Positions 9,572 through 20,388 of a stretch of 64,000 nt of DNA are shown here, in pieces; position 1 is the stretch's first letter, and each line of letters opens with the position of its first letter. Origin of the DNA: Micromonospora sp. HM5-17. GTDB lineage: Bacteria > Actinomycetota > Actinomycetes > Mycobacteriales > Micromonosporaceae. A program made the position numbers and the translations under genes. The stretch lies in assembly GCF_003762835.1 (NCBI RefSeq), contig NZ_RJWA01000005.1, positions 1 through 64,000 on the forward strand, read 5' to 3'. The notes under the pieces are model-generated. The model searched no databases. It was not told where the DNA came from and saw nothing but the letters and a program-made list of their open reading frames with translations.

Positions 9572-10210
9572 TCACGCCCCGAGCCGGTCAGCCCGAACCG
9601 GTCGATCCTGGATCGCCTCGCCGAGCCGGTTACGCAGCCCGAGCAGTATGAGCCCGCCGAGGAGCAGGCCGAAGCCGAGCGTGCCGACCGTGGCGAAGGT
9701 CTCACCGGGCAGAAGATTGCCCAGCGACCGGGCCACGGTGCCGAGCACCAGGTAGAGCCCGGCCCAGAGCACCGCGCCGACCGCCGCGAACCCGAGGAAC
9801 CGCCGGTACGACATCCGCAGTCCCCCCGCGGCGAGAGGCAGCACCGCGTTCAGCACCGGCAGGAAGGGCGCCACCATCACCATGCGCCCGCCGCCGCGGT
9901 CGAGCAGCCGCTCCGCGGCCGACCAGCGGGTCTCTCCGATCCACGCGCCGGCACGGCTCCGCCGCAGCCGGGCGCCGAACATCCGCCCGGCGAGGAAGGT
10001 CAGCGACCACCCGACCAGGCAGCCCCCGATGACGGCGAGGAAGGCGCTGGCGCTGGCCGGCCGACCGACCCCCACCGCGGTGAGCACCGCGACGTCCCCC
10101 GGCACCAGGACGCCCAGCAGTGGAATGGCGTCCAGCACCATGATCACACCAAGCGCCGCCAGGAACAGCGCCGTCGGCAATTCCCCCACCTGGCCCAAGG
10201 AGTCCCCCAC
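9572..10210 (-). CDS. DedA-family membrane protein
   Basis: A 212-residue polytopic membrane protein of the DedA/SNARE-associated superfamily. Members act in lipid scrambling or proton-dependent membrane homeostasis. Visible features are the N-terminal re-entrant segment ending in [13 protein letters not shown], a second hydrophobic run ([23 protein letters not shown]), the Arg-containing loop before [26 protein letters not shown], and a final helix ([15 protein letters not shown]). The start is GTG. It shows no operon relation to cspA, which is divergent. Confidence 0.85.
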   Translation of the reverse strand: MGDSLGQVGELPTALFLAALGVIMVLDAIPLLGVLVPGDVAVLTAVGVGRPASASAFLAVIGGCLVGWSLTFLAGRMFGARLRRSRAGAWIGETRWSAAERLLDRGGGRMVMVAPFLPVLNAVLPLAAGGLRMSYRRFLGFAAVGAVLWAGLYLVLGTVARSLGNLLPGETFATVGTLGFGLLLGGLILLGLRNRLGEAIQDRPVRADRLGA

Positions 10211-10417
10211 GCCCCGAAACCGTACGCCGGCTCCCCGATCCGGACATCCGGGTCCAGCCCCGACATCACCCTGAGGCGATCTCGGGGTCGACTCCTCCCC
10301 ACCCGCCGGATCCCGCCGGTACGTCGGGCCTTCCGGCCGCGCCCCACCCCGAAGGCCGCTACTGTCAGTGACGTACGGGGCGCGCCGCGAACAGACGCGC
10401 CGCTAAGGAGACACGCA

Positions 10418-10621
10418 ATGGCAACCGGCACCGTGAAGTGGTTCAACTCGGAAAAGGGCTTCGGCTTCATCGCACAGGATGGTGGGGGCCCCGATGTCTT
10501 CGTCCACTACTCGGCGATCGCCACGTCCGGGTACCGGGAACTCAGTGAGGGCCAGAAGGTCGAGTTCGACGTGACCCAGGCCGAGAAGGGCCCGCAGGCG
10601 GCGAACGTCCAACCCCGCTGA
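10418..10621 (+). CDS. cspA: Cold-shock protein (CspA family)
   Basis: A 67-residue single cold-shock domain protein that binds single-stranded RNA/DNA and acts as an RNA chaperone. RNP1 reads KGFGFIAQ and RNP2 reads VFVHYSAI, both on the OB-fold, after the canonical N-terminus [20 protein letters not shown] lies 7 nt upstream, which fixes the ATG. It is a single gene with about 200 bp of upstream sequence, where a structured leader could lie. Whether it is cold-inducible cannot be told from sequence. Confidence 0.96.
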   Translation: MATGTVKWFNSEKGFGFIAQDGGGPDVFVHYSAIATSGYRELSEGQKVEFDVTQAEKGPQAANVQPR

Positions 10622-10692
10622 CCCCCTCCCCCGTGGGCCACCGCAGACCGACGGCCGCGGCGGGACGGGCTGTGGACGGGTCGCGACGCCGC

Positions 10693-11268
10693 TCAGGGCT
10701 GGGCCGGAATGCCGTACGCGAAGAAGAGCACCGGCTCGCGTCGCCGGCCGTCCTCCGGGATCTTCCGGTTCTCCCAGCGTGCGAGCAGTTCCTGCAGTTC
10801 CTGTTCCAACTCGGCGAGTTCCTCCGGGGTCAGCCGCAACCACCGGTCGGTGGAGAACGGCCCCTTCCCCCACGCGGCGTGCGCGTCGTCGCCCGCGGCG
10901 TACCAGGCCCGGACCACGCCGATCTGCCGCTCCAGGTTGAGCGCGGTGGCCGCGTCAGCGACCACCCGGGCCGCGGGGTCCCCCGCATCGTCACGCCTCG
11001 ACCAACGCACTCTCCGGGGAACCAGCCGCCACCAGCGTTCCCGGCTGGTGCGGGCGAGGTCGGGAGCCGCCTCGATCAGCCCGGCGGCACCGAGCACCCG
11101 CAGGTGGTGACTCACGTTGGCGACCGCCTGGCCCGTCCGCTCGGCGAGCACGCTGACCGTCGCGGGTCCCTCCGCCTCGAGGACGTCCAGCAGGCGCCGG
11201 CGCAGGGGGTGGGACATCGCGGCCAGCACCCGGGACTCGGCGCCCTGACCGACGTCGGCGTTCTCCAC
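10693..11268 (-). CDS. ArsR-family winged-helix transcriptional regulator
   Basis: DNA-binding regulator, about 191 aa from the GTG I prefer (AGGA 7 nt upstream); the frame stays open further 5'. The N-terminal third is an ArsR/HTH_20-type winged helix: VLAAMSHPLRRRLLDVLEAEGPATVSVLAERTGQAVANVSHHLRVLGAAGLIE, interrupted nowhere. The C-terminal part is acidic and helical (TPEELAELEQELQELLARWE), as in regulators where it forms the dimer interface. No metal-binding Cys pairs are visible, so a metal sensor is unlikely. It is divergent from the epimerase gene with 125 bp between, so it may regulate that gene. Confidence 0.82.
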   Translation of the reverse strand: MENADVGQGAESRVLAAMSHPLRRRLLDVLEAEGPATVSVLAERTGQAVANVSHHLRVLGAAGLIEAAPDLARTSRERWWRLVPRRVRWSRRDDAGDPAARVVADAATALNLERQIGVVRAWYAAGDDAHAAWGKGPFSTDRWLRLTPEELAELEQELQELLARWENRKIPEDGRRREPVLFFAYGIPAQP

Positions 11269-11393
11269 GCCGCCATCCTGACACCGGCAGCGCCCCTGAT
11301 GCATGAGGGATCCGCGCACACCATCCATCGACAATTCGGCCGACGGCGGAAACCGAGGCCCGAGCCAGACCACCGGCCCCTAGCCTGAGCCGT

Positions 11394-12434
11394 ATGGAGA
11401 AGGTCGCGTTGGTGCTCGGGGCCACCGGCCAGATCGGACGCGCCGCCGTACGGGCGCTGGTCGCCGACGGCTGGCACGTCCGCGCCGCCGCCCGCGGCCT
11501 GCGCGCGGGCGCGCCGTGGCCACCCGCCTGGAACGTGGAACTGGTGCACCTCGACCGCGAGGACCACGCCGCGCTGGCGACCGCGCTCGGCGACGGCTGC
11601 GACGTGCTGGTGGACACGGTCGCGTACGGCGGCCGGCACGCCCGCCAGCTCCTCGCGCTCGCCGACCGGATCGGCTCGGCGGTCGTCATCTCCAGCGCGG
11701 CGGTCTACGTCGACGACGCCGGCCGGGGCCTCGGCGAGGAGGGTGTCCGGTTCCCGGTGCCGATCCCCGAGACCCAGCCGACCGTCGCCCCCTCCGACGG
11801 TGGCCCAGGCGCCGGCTACGCCAGCGAGAAGGCCGCCCTGGAACGTGAGCTGCTCGCCGCCGGGGCGGTTCTCCCCACCACGCTGCTGCGGGCCGGCGCC
11901 GTCCACGGGCCGCACAGCGTGCACCCACGCGAGTGGCACTTCGTGAAGCGGGCCCTGGACGGGCGTCCGGTCCGGATCCTCGCCTACGGCGGGCGGAGCC
12001 GGTTCCACCCGGTCTCCACCGCCAACCTCGCCGAGCTGATCCGGCTCGCCGCCAACGAGCCCGGCGCCCGGGTGCTCAACGCCGCCGACCCGGAGCCGCC
12101 CACGGTGGCGGAGATCGGCGCGGCCGTCCACGCCGTACTGGACCACGACGCGGAGGAGGTGCTGATCGAGGGACCGTCCCCGGCACCCCCGGTGGGTGAG
12201 ACGCCCTGGTCGGTACCGGAACCGGTGGTGCTGGACATGAGTGTGGCGCAGCGGCAGCTCGGCTACCGCCCGGTCGTCGGTTACCTGGACTCGCTCCCCG
12301 AGACGGTGCGCTGGCTTGTGGACGCCGCGCGGGGCCGGGACTGGCGCATCGTCTTCCCGGCCCTGGTCCACAACTACCGGACCGACTACTTCGACTACCT
12401 GGCCGAGGACGCCTGGCTGCGCCGGCACCGGTAG
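11394..12434 (+). CDS. NAD-dependent epimerase/dehydratase family protein
   Basis: An extended short-chain dehydrogenase-type protein of 346 aa. The N-terminal Rossmann motif is VLGATGQIGRAAV. DVLVDTVAYGG follows, then SSAAVYVDD, and the YASEK of the catalytic Tyr-x-x-x-Lys near residue 140. The rest resembles isoflavone-reductase/NAD epimerases that act on nucleotide sugars or similar substrates. The substrate cannot be told. The ATG is 125 bp from the divergent ArsR gene. It is followed by about 230 bp with no gene. Confidence 0.83.
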   Translation: MEKVALVLGATGQIGRAAVRALVADGWHVRAAARGLRAGAPWPPAWNVELVHLDREDHAALATALGDGCDVLVDTVAYGGRHARQLLALADRIGSAVVISSAAVYVDDAGRGLGEEGVRFPVPIPETQPTVAPSDGGPGAGYASEKAALERELLAAGAVLPTTLLRAGAVHGPHSVHPREWHFVKRALDGRPVRILAYGGRSRFHPVSTANLAELIRLAANEPGARVLNAADPEPPTVAEIGAAVHAVLDHDAEEVLIEGPSPAPPVGETPWSVPEPVVLDMSVAQRQLGYRPVVGYLDSLPETVRWLVDAARGRDWRIVFPALVHNYRTDYFDYLAEDAWLRRHR

Positions 12435-12667
12435 CCGCGTCTCCCCACCGCGACGGCCCGGCTCCCCGCCGGCCGGACATGCCGGACGTCCCCGGGCCGG
12501 CGCGGCCGAGCACACCAGACCCGGCCGGCCACCACCGCCGCCCCGGCCGGCCCGTGCGACGCCGCCGGTGCGGGGCCGCGTGACGCTGGTGCGAGCCAAC
12601 CGGCGCGACGCCGCCGCTGCGCGCCGGCCGGCGGACCACCGGAACCGGCCGGGCGGCGGAGCCGTCG

Positions 12668-13558
12668 CTAGCTGGCCGGCGTGGTGGTCGCGGCGGCCAG
12701 CTTGGTGGCCAACTCCGCCGCGCGGTCGCCGAACGCCGCCTTCAGCGCGGTGACCACGTCGTCGAGGTCCTTCGACCCGAGTCCATTGAGGACACCGTCG
12801 ATGATCTCCTGCTCGTTCACCCAGTCCTTGCCGAGCATCGTCATCTGGTTGGCCTTGATCTCGGTCAGCATGCCCTCGATGTTGTAGAAGTGCTGTCGGA
12901 TGTCGGTACGCCCGCTGCCGTCCGGCTTCTGCGCGCCATGCCAGAGGATGTAGTTGACGTCCTTCGCGTACGTGAACAGTTGCTTCTGCTGCTCGTCAGA
13001 CAGTGCCGGCATGATGTTCTCCTCTCCGGACAGCAGCGCATCGACGTCGCGCCGGAACCGGTCCATGTTGAAGCTGGGATCCGTCTTGACGCTGGAGTGG
13101 CCGTAGCCGCCGGGCTGGTGCTCCTTGTGCCCCGCGATCCCCCACCCGGTACGGCGACGAATCGCCGCCACCCCCCGCACGTACGAGTCGTACTGCCGAT
13201 CCGTCCACGGCTCGTTCAGGGCGTGCTGCGCCTCGATGCCGAGCAGACCCGAGTTGCCGACTCCCTTGAACGGGCCGGCCCAGCCGATCCGGACGTGGTT
13301 GCAGCGGCCGGAGGCGATGACGTGCCAGTGCCCGGTACGGGAGAGGTAGAGCTGGGCGATCGGCGGTGGCGCGGTGGGGGAGCCGTTCAGCAGGACGTAG
13401 ATCTCACCGGCGTCGGTGCTCGTCCGGGATCCCCTGGTCTCGTGGATGATGATCCCGTGCGGGTCGAAGGAGCTCGACCCGCGATCACGCCACCCGCCGA
13501 CCTCGTGCACGGTGAGCCCGGCCGACCGGAGTACGTCGGGAAGCCAGAGCAGTCGCAT
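12668..13558 (-). CDS. N-acetylmuramoyl-L-alanine amidase (endolysin-like)
   Basis: A 296-residue peptidoglycan amidase of the amidase_2/PGRP fold that would cut the lactyl-Ala bond. Zinc-site residues are likely in GIIIHETRG and AGHKEHQPGG; GLLGIEAQH is also typical of the fold. The C-terminal 120 residues (from PALSDEQQKQLFTYAKDV) are helical and lack a recognised wall-binding domain. There is no signal peptide, as in phage endolysins and tailocin lysins, yet no other phage gene is near. GGAGGG lies 7 nt upstream of the ATG. It follows the transglycosylase gene on the same strand with 150 bp between. Confidence 0.85.
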   Translation of the reverse strand: MRLLWLPDVLRSAGLTVHEVGGWRDRGSSSFDPHGIIIHETRGSRTSTDAGEIYVLLNGSPTAPPPIAQLYLSRTGHWHVIASGRCNHVRIGWAGPFKGVGNSGLLGIEAQHALNEPWTDRQYDSYVRGVAAIRRRTGWGIAGHKEHQPGGYGHSSVKTDPSFNMDRFRRDVDALLSGEENIMPALSDEQQKQLFTYAKDVNYILWHGAQKPDGSGRTDIRQHFYNIEGMLTEIKANQMTMLGKDWVNEQEIIDGVLNGLGSKDLDDVVTALKAAFGDRAAELATKLAAATTTPAS

Positions 13559-13708
13559 CGGTCGACCCTCCTAACTCGGAGGCGGGGTTCCACTACCGAA
13601 CGTATCGACTCCCGACGACCGGCGTCCAGTCGGTCAGCATGCCAAAATCTGCAAAAGCAATGGTCAACCGGGGTGGAGCCGGCTCTCCGAGCGCTCAGGC
13701 CACCGCGC

Positions 13709-14563
13709 CTAGAACGACAGGCACTCACACTCCGTCATCAACGCCCGGACGTTGCGGACGTACTGCGGGTTCGGGATCCGCATCCCCTCGTCCGTCACCA
13801 CGGCGCCGTGCCCGAAGTTGTACGCCGAGATCACCGCGTTGAGCAGGCAGGAGTTCAGCTCGCTCGTGCACAGGTCGGCGTCCAGCCGGTAGTCGCCGTC
13901 GAAGAACGCGTCCCCGATGTACTTGGTGAGCCAGGCCAGGTACGTCGCGCCCAGGTAGGCGTTGTCCTGGTAGTCGTTGATGTCGTACGACTTCTCGAAG
14001 CGCTGGTTCATCCACGTCGCCGTGTCGGGCATCACCTGCATCAGCCCGACCCCGCCGTCGCAGGCGATGATGTTCGACTGCCAGCCGCTCTCCTGCCACG
14101 CGGTGGCCTTGAGCAGGTTGAGCGGGATCTTGATGCTCGGCGCCGAGACCGGCCAGTAGGTCCGCCCCGCCGCGTTGGTCAGCGCCTGCTTCACCGCCGC
14201 CCGGCTCGCCGCCTCCCCCTCGTACCGCGGCTTGGTGCATCCACCGTCGTTCACCGGCTTCGGCGCCGGTGGCACGTTGGTCTCGACCGGCGGCTTCGGC
14301 TTCTGCCGCGGGGTCGGCCGCTTGCTCGGGGTCTTGGACGGGGTGGCGGACGGCGTCGGTCGGGCGCCCAGTCCCGCCACCGACGACGGTTCCGGAGTCG
14401 GCTCCACGTCCGGGCCGGTCGTCGGGTCGGTCGCCTGGTCGACGCCCGCCGCGATCTCCGCCGCCGAGTCGGTTGCCCCCGTCTCGCCGTTGGCGCAGCC
14501 CGCCACGAACGCCAGGACCGTCGCCCCCAACACCAGCCCGAGCCGTCGTACCCGTCCGGTCAT
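13709..14563 (-). CDS. Lytic transglycosylase (SLT-domain) lipoprotein
   Basis: A 284-residue exported lipoprotein with a soluble-lytic-transglycosylase domain that cleaves glycan strands. The signal peptide ends in the lipobox AGC (Cys23). A long Pro/Thr/Lys linker (about 45-108) could span the wall. The catalytic domain starts near 115; catalytic Glu158 lies in ATAWQESGWQS, with GLMQVMPDT and SAYNFGHGAV completing the SLT signature. Three Cys pairs are possible in an oxidised fold. The ATG has GGGGAG 6 nt upstream. It follows the DedA-PAP2 gene by 53 bp and is probably cotranscribed with it. Confidence 0.92.
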   Translation of the reverse strand: MTGRVRRLGLVLGATVLAFVAGCANGETGATDSAAEIAAGVDQATDPTTGPDVEPTPEPSSVAGLGARPTPSATPSKTPSKRPTPRQKPKPPVETNVPPAPKPVNDGGCTKPRYEGEAASRAAVKQALTNAAGRTYWPVSAPSIKIPLNLLKATAWQESGWQSNIIACDGGVGLMQVMPDTATWMNQRFEKSYDINDYQDNAYLGATYLAWLTKYIGDAFFDGDYRLDADLCTSELNSCLLNAVISAYNFGHGAVVTDEGMRIPNPQYVRNVRALMTECECLSF

Positions 14564-14616
14564 CAGCCGCTCCCCCGTGAGATTCCGGAGGGGGACCCTA
14601 GCAGGCCGCGGGCGGG

Positions 14617-16296
14617 TCAGGGGACCCCGCCGCACTCCGGTGCCACCGTGCCGGCCTCCGTCGCCTCCCCCGGCCCGCCACCGCGCCGGTCTCCGTCGCC
14701 GACCGCGTGGCCGTGCCGGTCTCCGTCGCCGCCTCCGGTCCGGTTCCCCGGCCCCGCCGGGTCCTCCCCGCTCCCGGGGGCGGGCGCGCCGCCCGCGGCG
14801 GACGCGCCGTCGACCGGCCCGCCACCCGGGGCGCACCCGCCGGCGGAGGCGTCCCCGACAGCCGGTCCGTTCTCTCCATCCTCGACGGCCGGATCCGACG
14901 GCTCGGCTGTCCGACTCCCCGCCGCGGCGTCGCCGAGCCCGGTGTCGACGGTTCGCAACGCCCGGTCCCGGGTCACCCAGGCGACCATGAAGACCGCCGT
15001 CCAGAGCCCGCCGAGCAGCATCGAGGTCACGGTCTCGCTCGCCGAGCTCCACCCGACGTAGAGCCGGGCTCCGGCGACCGTCACCACCCCGACCGCCGCC
15101 ACCGTCCAGGCCGCGACCGCCACCGGCCACCGGCTGTTGCGGCCGAGCAGCCAGGCCAGCGTGCCGAGACTCGCCACGACCAGCGCGTTCTGCGCCGGGA
15201 AGAGCCCCACCGGGCTGCTCCGGCCCGGCCCCGTCAGGTCCGCGACCAGGGCCAGCACCACCAGCGGTACGAAGGCACCGGCCGTACCGACCACGCTCAA
15301 CAGGTCGGCCCGCCACGGTCGGCTCCGCCAGCCCAGCACGGCGGCGACCACCGCCACCACGAGGATCAGCACCGGCCCGCGCAGCACCCCGATCGTGGCC
15401 CGCGCCAGTTCGGCCACCTCCTCGGTACGCCGTGCCGCGAACCACTCGGCGATCGTGCTGTCCACCACCGCCAGCCCGCTCTGCGCCACCAGTAGGTCGA
15501 GCAGCCAGGCCAGGGCCAGCCCGACCACGAAGAGCAGCGCCAGTCCGGCCACCAGGTTGGTCACCAGCGTCCAACCGGGCCCGATGCGGATCGCCAGCAC
15601 GAAGAACAGCACGCCGTAGCGCTGGACCAGCCAGCGCAGCGGCGGCAGCGCGGTGGCCCGGGCCAGCAACGCCCGGGCCGGATCCGGGTTGCGGCCCAGC
15701 CAGCGGCCGACCAGCACGATCACGACGATGAAGACGATCAGCAGCAGCACCGCCCCGGTCGCCCGGCCCAGATAGTGGGAGACCGTCTCGTACGACTCCC
15801 CGGCCAGGTACCCGGCCAGCACCGAACCGCCCACCCAGCTGACCACCCCGGCCAGGTTCCACGGGACGAACCGCCGGTACGGCATGCCGGCACTCCCGGC
15901 CAGCCGGGGCACGAGGGTACGGGCGAACGCCACCCACCGGGCGGCGAGGACGCCCCGGCCACCGAGCCGGCGCAGCATCGCGTCCGCCCGCCGCCAGCGT
16001 TCCGCACCGACCCGGCTGCCCCACCGGCTGGCCCGCAGCCGCGGCCCGTACCGCCGGCCGCTGCGGAACGCCAGGGTGTCTCCCACCGCGGCGGCGAGAA
16101 TCATCACCACCAGCGCGGGCCCGAGCCGGAGCAGTCCGGTGTAGGCGAGAAACCCGACCAGCAGCAGGGTCGCCTCCGCGGGCATCACCAGACCGACGAT
16201 CAACGCGGTCTCGGTGGCGACCAGCAGGGCGGCGGCCAGGTAGACGAGCAACGGCGGCCACTCCTGCACCACCGCCAGGACTTCCTGCACGTCCAC
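14617..16296 (-). CDS. DedA-domain protein fused to a degenerate PAP2 (phosphatase-like) domain
   Basis: A 559-residue membrane protein. The N-terminal half (1-200) is DedA-like: [18 protein letters not shown], then RRYGP and [17 protein letters not shown]. The C-terminal membrane half (about 220-470) has the shape of a PAP2/lipid phosphatase, but the catalytic signatures are altered. The PSGH motif reads FPAQNA, and the SRxYxxxHxxSD motif reads [13 protein letters not shown]. The last 85 residues are hydrophilic and low-complexity. Because His residues needed for phosphatase chemistry are missing, the PAP2 half is probably a non-catalytic membrane partner. The GTG start has only a weak G-rich site upstream. 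It is divergent from typA. Confidence 0.83.
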   Translation of the reverse strand: MDVQEVLAVVQEWPPLLVYLAAALLVATETALIVGLVMPAEATLLLVGFLAYTGLLRLGPALVVMILAAAVGDTLAFRSGRRYGPRLRASRWGSRVGAERWRRADAMLRRLGGRGVLAARWVAFARTLVPRLAGSAGMPYRRFVPWNLAGVVSWVGGSVLAGYLAGESYETVSHYLGRATGAVLLLIVFIVVIVLVGRWLGRNPDPARALLARATALPPLRWLVQRYGVLFFVLAIRIGPGWTLVTNLVAGLALLFVVGLALAWLLDLLVAQSGLAVVDSTIAEWFAARRTEEVAELARATIGVLRGPVLILVVAVVAAVLGWRSRPWRADLLSVVGTAGAFVPLVVLALVADLTGPGRSSPVGLFPAQNALVVASLGTLAWLLGRNSRWPVAVAAWTVAAVGVVTVAGARLYVGWSSASETVTSMLLGGLWTAVFMVAWVTRDRALRTVDTGLGDAAAGSRTAEPSDPAVEDGENGPAVGDASAGGCAPGGGPVDGASAAGGAPAPGSGEDPAGPGNRTGGGDGDRHGHAVGDGDRRGGGPGEATEAGTVAPECGGVP

Positions 16297-16310
16297 CCCC
16301 CGAATTCCCC

Positions 16311-16345
16311 GCCAGCATGCCAGGCTGGCAATGGGACACTCCCAT
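16311..16345. repeat. Two adjacent short palindromes upstream of typA
   Basis: GCCAGC...GCTGGC (6-bp arms, 7-nt loop) is followed directly by ATGGGA-CAC-TCCCAT. Both lie in the 130-bp divergent region between the DedA-PAP2 and typA genes. They may be an operator for one or both, or weak hairpins; no regulator is known. Confidence 0.4.
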
Positions 16346-16426
16346 GATTACGGCTCAATCCACCCGCGCGCCTCGGGGGGAACCCGGACGCCGGCCGGAA
16401 ACCCGGGGACTGGGAGGATGGGGAAC

Positions 16427-18295
<1,869 letters not shown>

Positions 18296-18328
18296 CCCCC
18301 GCTCCCACCACCGATCCACGAGACACAC

Positions 18329-19171
18329 ATGACCTGGGACGAACTCGACACCGACCTGGCCGCCACGCCCGGCACCGTCTCGGTGTACGTCGGCCGGCCC
18401 GGCATCCGGCCGGCGTACACCCGGCTGCCGGAGAGCCCGCACTACGCGGCCAGCACCATGAAGGTTGCCGTGCTGGCCGCTCTCTACCGGGCGGCGGAGG
18501 CGGGCACGATCGACCTGGACGCACCGGTGCCGGTGGTCAACGACTTCCCGTCGGCGAAGCCCGGCGGCGGGCGCTTCTCCTGCGACGCCGAGGACGACAA
18601 CGACGACGCGGTGTGGGCCCGGCTCGGCGGCACGGCGACGCTGCGCTGGCTCGCCGAGCGGATGATCATCCGGTCCAGCAACCTCGCCACCAACCTGGTG
18701 CTGGGACACGTCGGCCTGCCCACCGTCGCCGCGGTCTGGGCGGACAGCGGCGCCCGACACAGCCGTACCGCCCGGGGGATCGAGGACTTCGCCGCCCGGG
18801 ACGCCGGGCTGGACAACCAGGTCACCGCCGCCGACCTGGCCGGACTCTTCTGCGCGATCACCCGCTCGCGGCTCGCCCAGCCCGGCACCTGTTCCGCCAT
18901 GCTCGACGTGCTCTTCCGGCAGGAGCGCGGCGAGGACCTGGCGGCGGGCCTGCCGGCGGGGGTACGGATCGCGCACAAGAACGGCTGGGTCCGTGGGGTA
19001 CGGCACGGGGCGGGCATGGTCTTCCCGGACGACGCACCGCCGTACGCCATCGTGGTCTGCACCAGCGCCGCGGCCGGCAGCGCCGGTGACGACGAGGCGG
19101 CGTGCCGGTTGATCGCCCGGATCTCGGCGATGGCCTGGGAGGCCCGGCACCGGCTGGGCGGCACCCGCTGA
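18329..19171 (+). CDS. Serine hydrolase, class A beta-lactamase-like, no signal peptide
   Basis: A 280-residue protein with the serine beta-lactamase/DD-peptidase fold. The nucleophile motif is S42-TMK45, the SxN motif is S117-S118-N119, and the third motif reads HKNGW where K-T/S-G is usual. No signal peptide is seen, so it acts in the cytoplasm or by another route. Secreted class A beta-lactamases differ on both counts, so resistance is unlikely; an esterase or peptidase role on muropeptide fragments is possible. It lies 33 bp after typA and 25 bp before the dipeptide epimerase. Confidence 0.82.
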   Translation: MTWDELDTDLAATPGTVSVYVGRPGIRPAYTRLPESPHYAASTMKVAVLAALYRAAEAGTIDLDAPVPVVNDFPSAKPGGGRFSCDAEDDNDDAVWARLGGTATLRWLAERMIIRSSNLATNLVLGHVGLPTVAAVWADSGARHSRTARGIEDFAARDAGLDNQVTAADLAGLFCAITRSRLAQPGTCSAMLDVLFRQERGEDLAAGLPAGVRIAHKNGWVRGVRHGAGMVFPDDAPPYAIVVCTSAAAGSAGDDEAACRLIARISAMAWEARHRLGGTR

Positions 19172-19196
19172 GCGGGCGCCGGTAGGGTGCTGAGCC

Positions 19197-20288
19197 ATGT
19201 CGATCGCTGCTGTCCGCACCCACCGGCTCTCCGCCCCGCTGCACACCCCGTTCGTGACCGCGCTGCGTCGGACGACCACCGTGGAGACCCTGGTCGTCGA
19301 GGTGATCGACTCCGACGGCCGGTCCGGTTTCGGCGAGGCGCCGCAGGTGTGGCAGGTCACCGGGGCCTCGATCGGCGGCGCCCAGGCCTGCGTGGAGGAG
19401 ATGCTCGCACCGATACTCACCGGCCGCAGCGCCGATGACCTGGTGGCCCGGTGCGCCGAGGTCCGCCGGGCGGTCGTCGGCAACGAGGCGGCCAAGGCCG
19501 CGGTGGACGTGGCGCTCCACGACCTGGCCGCCCGCCGGCTCGGCATACCGCTGGTCCGGCTGCTCGGCGGGGTGTCACGGCAGATCCCCACCGACGTCAC
19601 CCTCTCCGCCGGCGACGCCGGGGACCTCGCCGCGGCGGCCAAGCAGCGGATCGCGGACGGCTTCGACGTCCTGAAGGTCAAGGTCGGTACCGATCCCGCC
19701 GGCGACCTGGCCCGGGTCCGCGCGGTCCGGGCCGCCGCCGGTCCCCAGGCCCGGATCCGGCTCGACGCGAACCAGGGCTGGACGCCCCGGGAGGCGGTAC
19801 GGGTGATCCGGGCGATCGAGGACGCCGGGCTGGACGTCGAGATGGTCGAGCAGCCGGTGTCGGGTGCGGACATCGCCGGGCTGGCCTGGGTGAGCGAGCG
19901 CGTCGACCTGCCAATCCTCGCCGACGAGGCGGTGTACGGGGTTCGCGACCTCATCGAGGTGATCCGGCGGCGGGCCGCCGACCTGGTCAACGTCAAGCTG
20001 GCCAAGTGCGGCGGACTGGGACCGGCCCGTACCCTGCTGGAACTGGCCCGGGAGCACGGGGTGGGGACGGTGGTCGGCTCGATGATGGAGAGCCAGATCG
20101 GGCTGGGGGCCGCCGCGAGTCTGGTCGGGGCGTACGGCACCAGCGCCGTCTCCGATTTGGACGCCGCCTGGTGGCTGGCCTGGACGCCGGTTCAGGGCGG
20201 AATCCGGTACGCCGCCCCGTACGTCCTGCTCCCGGACGCGCCCGGACTGGGTATCACCGGCCTGCGCGCCGCTCCCACGCCGAGCTGA
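19197..20288 (+). CDS. Dipeptide epimerase, enolase superfamily (probable L-Ala-D/L-Glu epimerase)
   Basis: A 363-residue (beta/alpha)8 barrel enzyme of the mandelate racemase/muconate lactonising group. Catalytic Lys pair LKVKVG (about 158-163), metal ligands in LDANQGW (about 190), EMVEQPV (about 216) and LADEAVYG (about 241), and a second Lys in VNVKLAKCGG (about 266). The set matches L-Ala-D/L-Glu epimerases, which recycle murein tripeptide. The specificity could also be another dipeptide. It lies between a serine hydrolase and an NlpC/P60 protein, which fits peptide recycling. Confidence 0.87.
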   Translation: MSIAAVRTHRLSAPLHTPFVTALRRTTTVETLVVEVIDSDGRSGFGEAPQVWQVTGASIGGAQACVEEMLAPILTGRSADDLVARCAEVRRAVVGNEAAKAAVDVALHDLAARRLGIPLVRLLGGVSRQIPTDVTLSAGDAGDLAAAAKQRIADGFDVLKVKVGTDPAGDLARVRAVRAAAGPQARIRLDANQGWTPREAVRVIRAIEDAGLDVEMVEQPVSGADIAGLAWVSERVDLPILADEAVYGVRDLIEVIRRRAADLVNVKLAKCGGLGPARTLLELAREHGVGTVVGSMMESQIGLGAAASLVGAYGTSAVSDLDAAWWLAWTPVQGGIRYAAPYVLLPDAPGLGITGLRAAPTPS

Positions 20289-20307
20289 CCGGGTCCGGAC
20301 AACCCTG

Positions 20308-20335
20308 AAGGCAATGTTCATTCCGACATTGCCTT
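20308..20335 (+). terminator. Strong hairpin downstream of the dipeptide epimerase
   Basis: A perfect 10-bp stem (AAGGCAATGT / ACATTGCCTT) with an 8-nt loop, 20 bp after the epimerase stop and 54 bp before the NlpC/P60 start. There is no T tract. It is a likely transcription end or mRNA-stabilising hairpin, separating typA-serine hydrolase-epimerase from NlpC/P60. Confidence 0.6.
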
Positions 20336-20388
20336 GTGGCGCTAAGTTTCATAGGGTCGGGCGCGTAGTTGAGGACGGAGGGGGCGAC

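Noticed and set aside
18329-19171. Beta-lactamase resistance gene
   Set aside because: No signal peptide, and the third motif is KNG in place of K-T/S-G.
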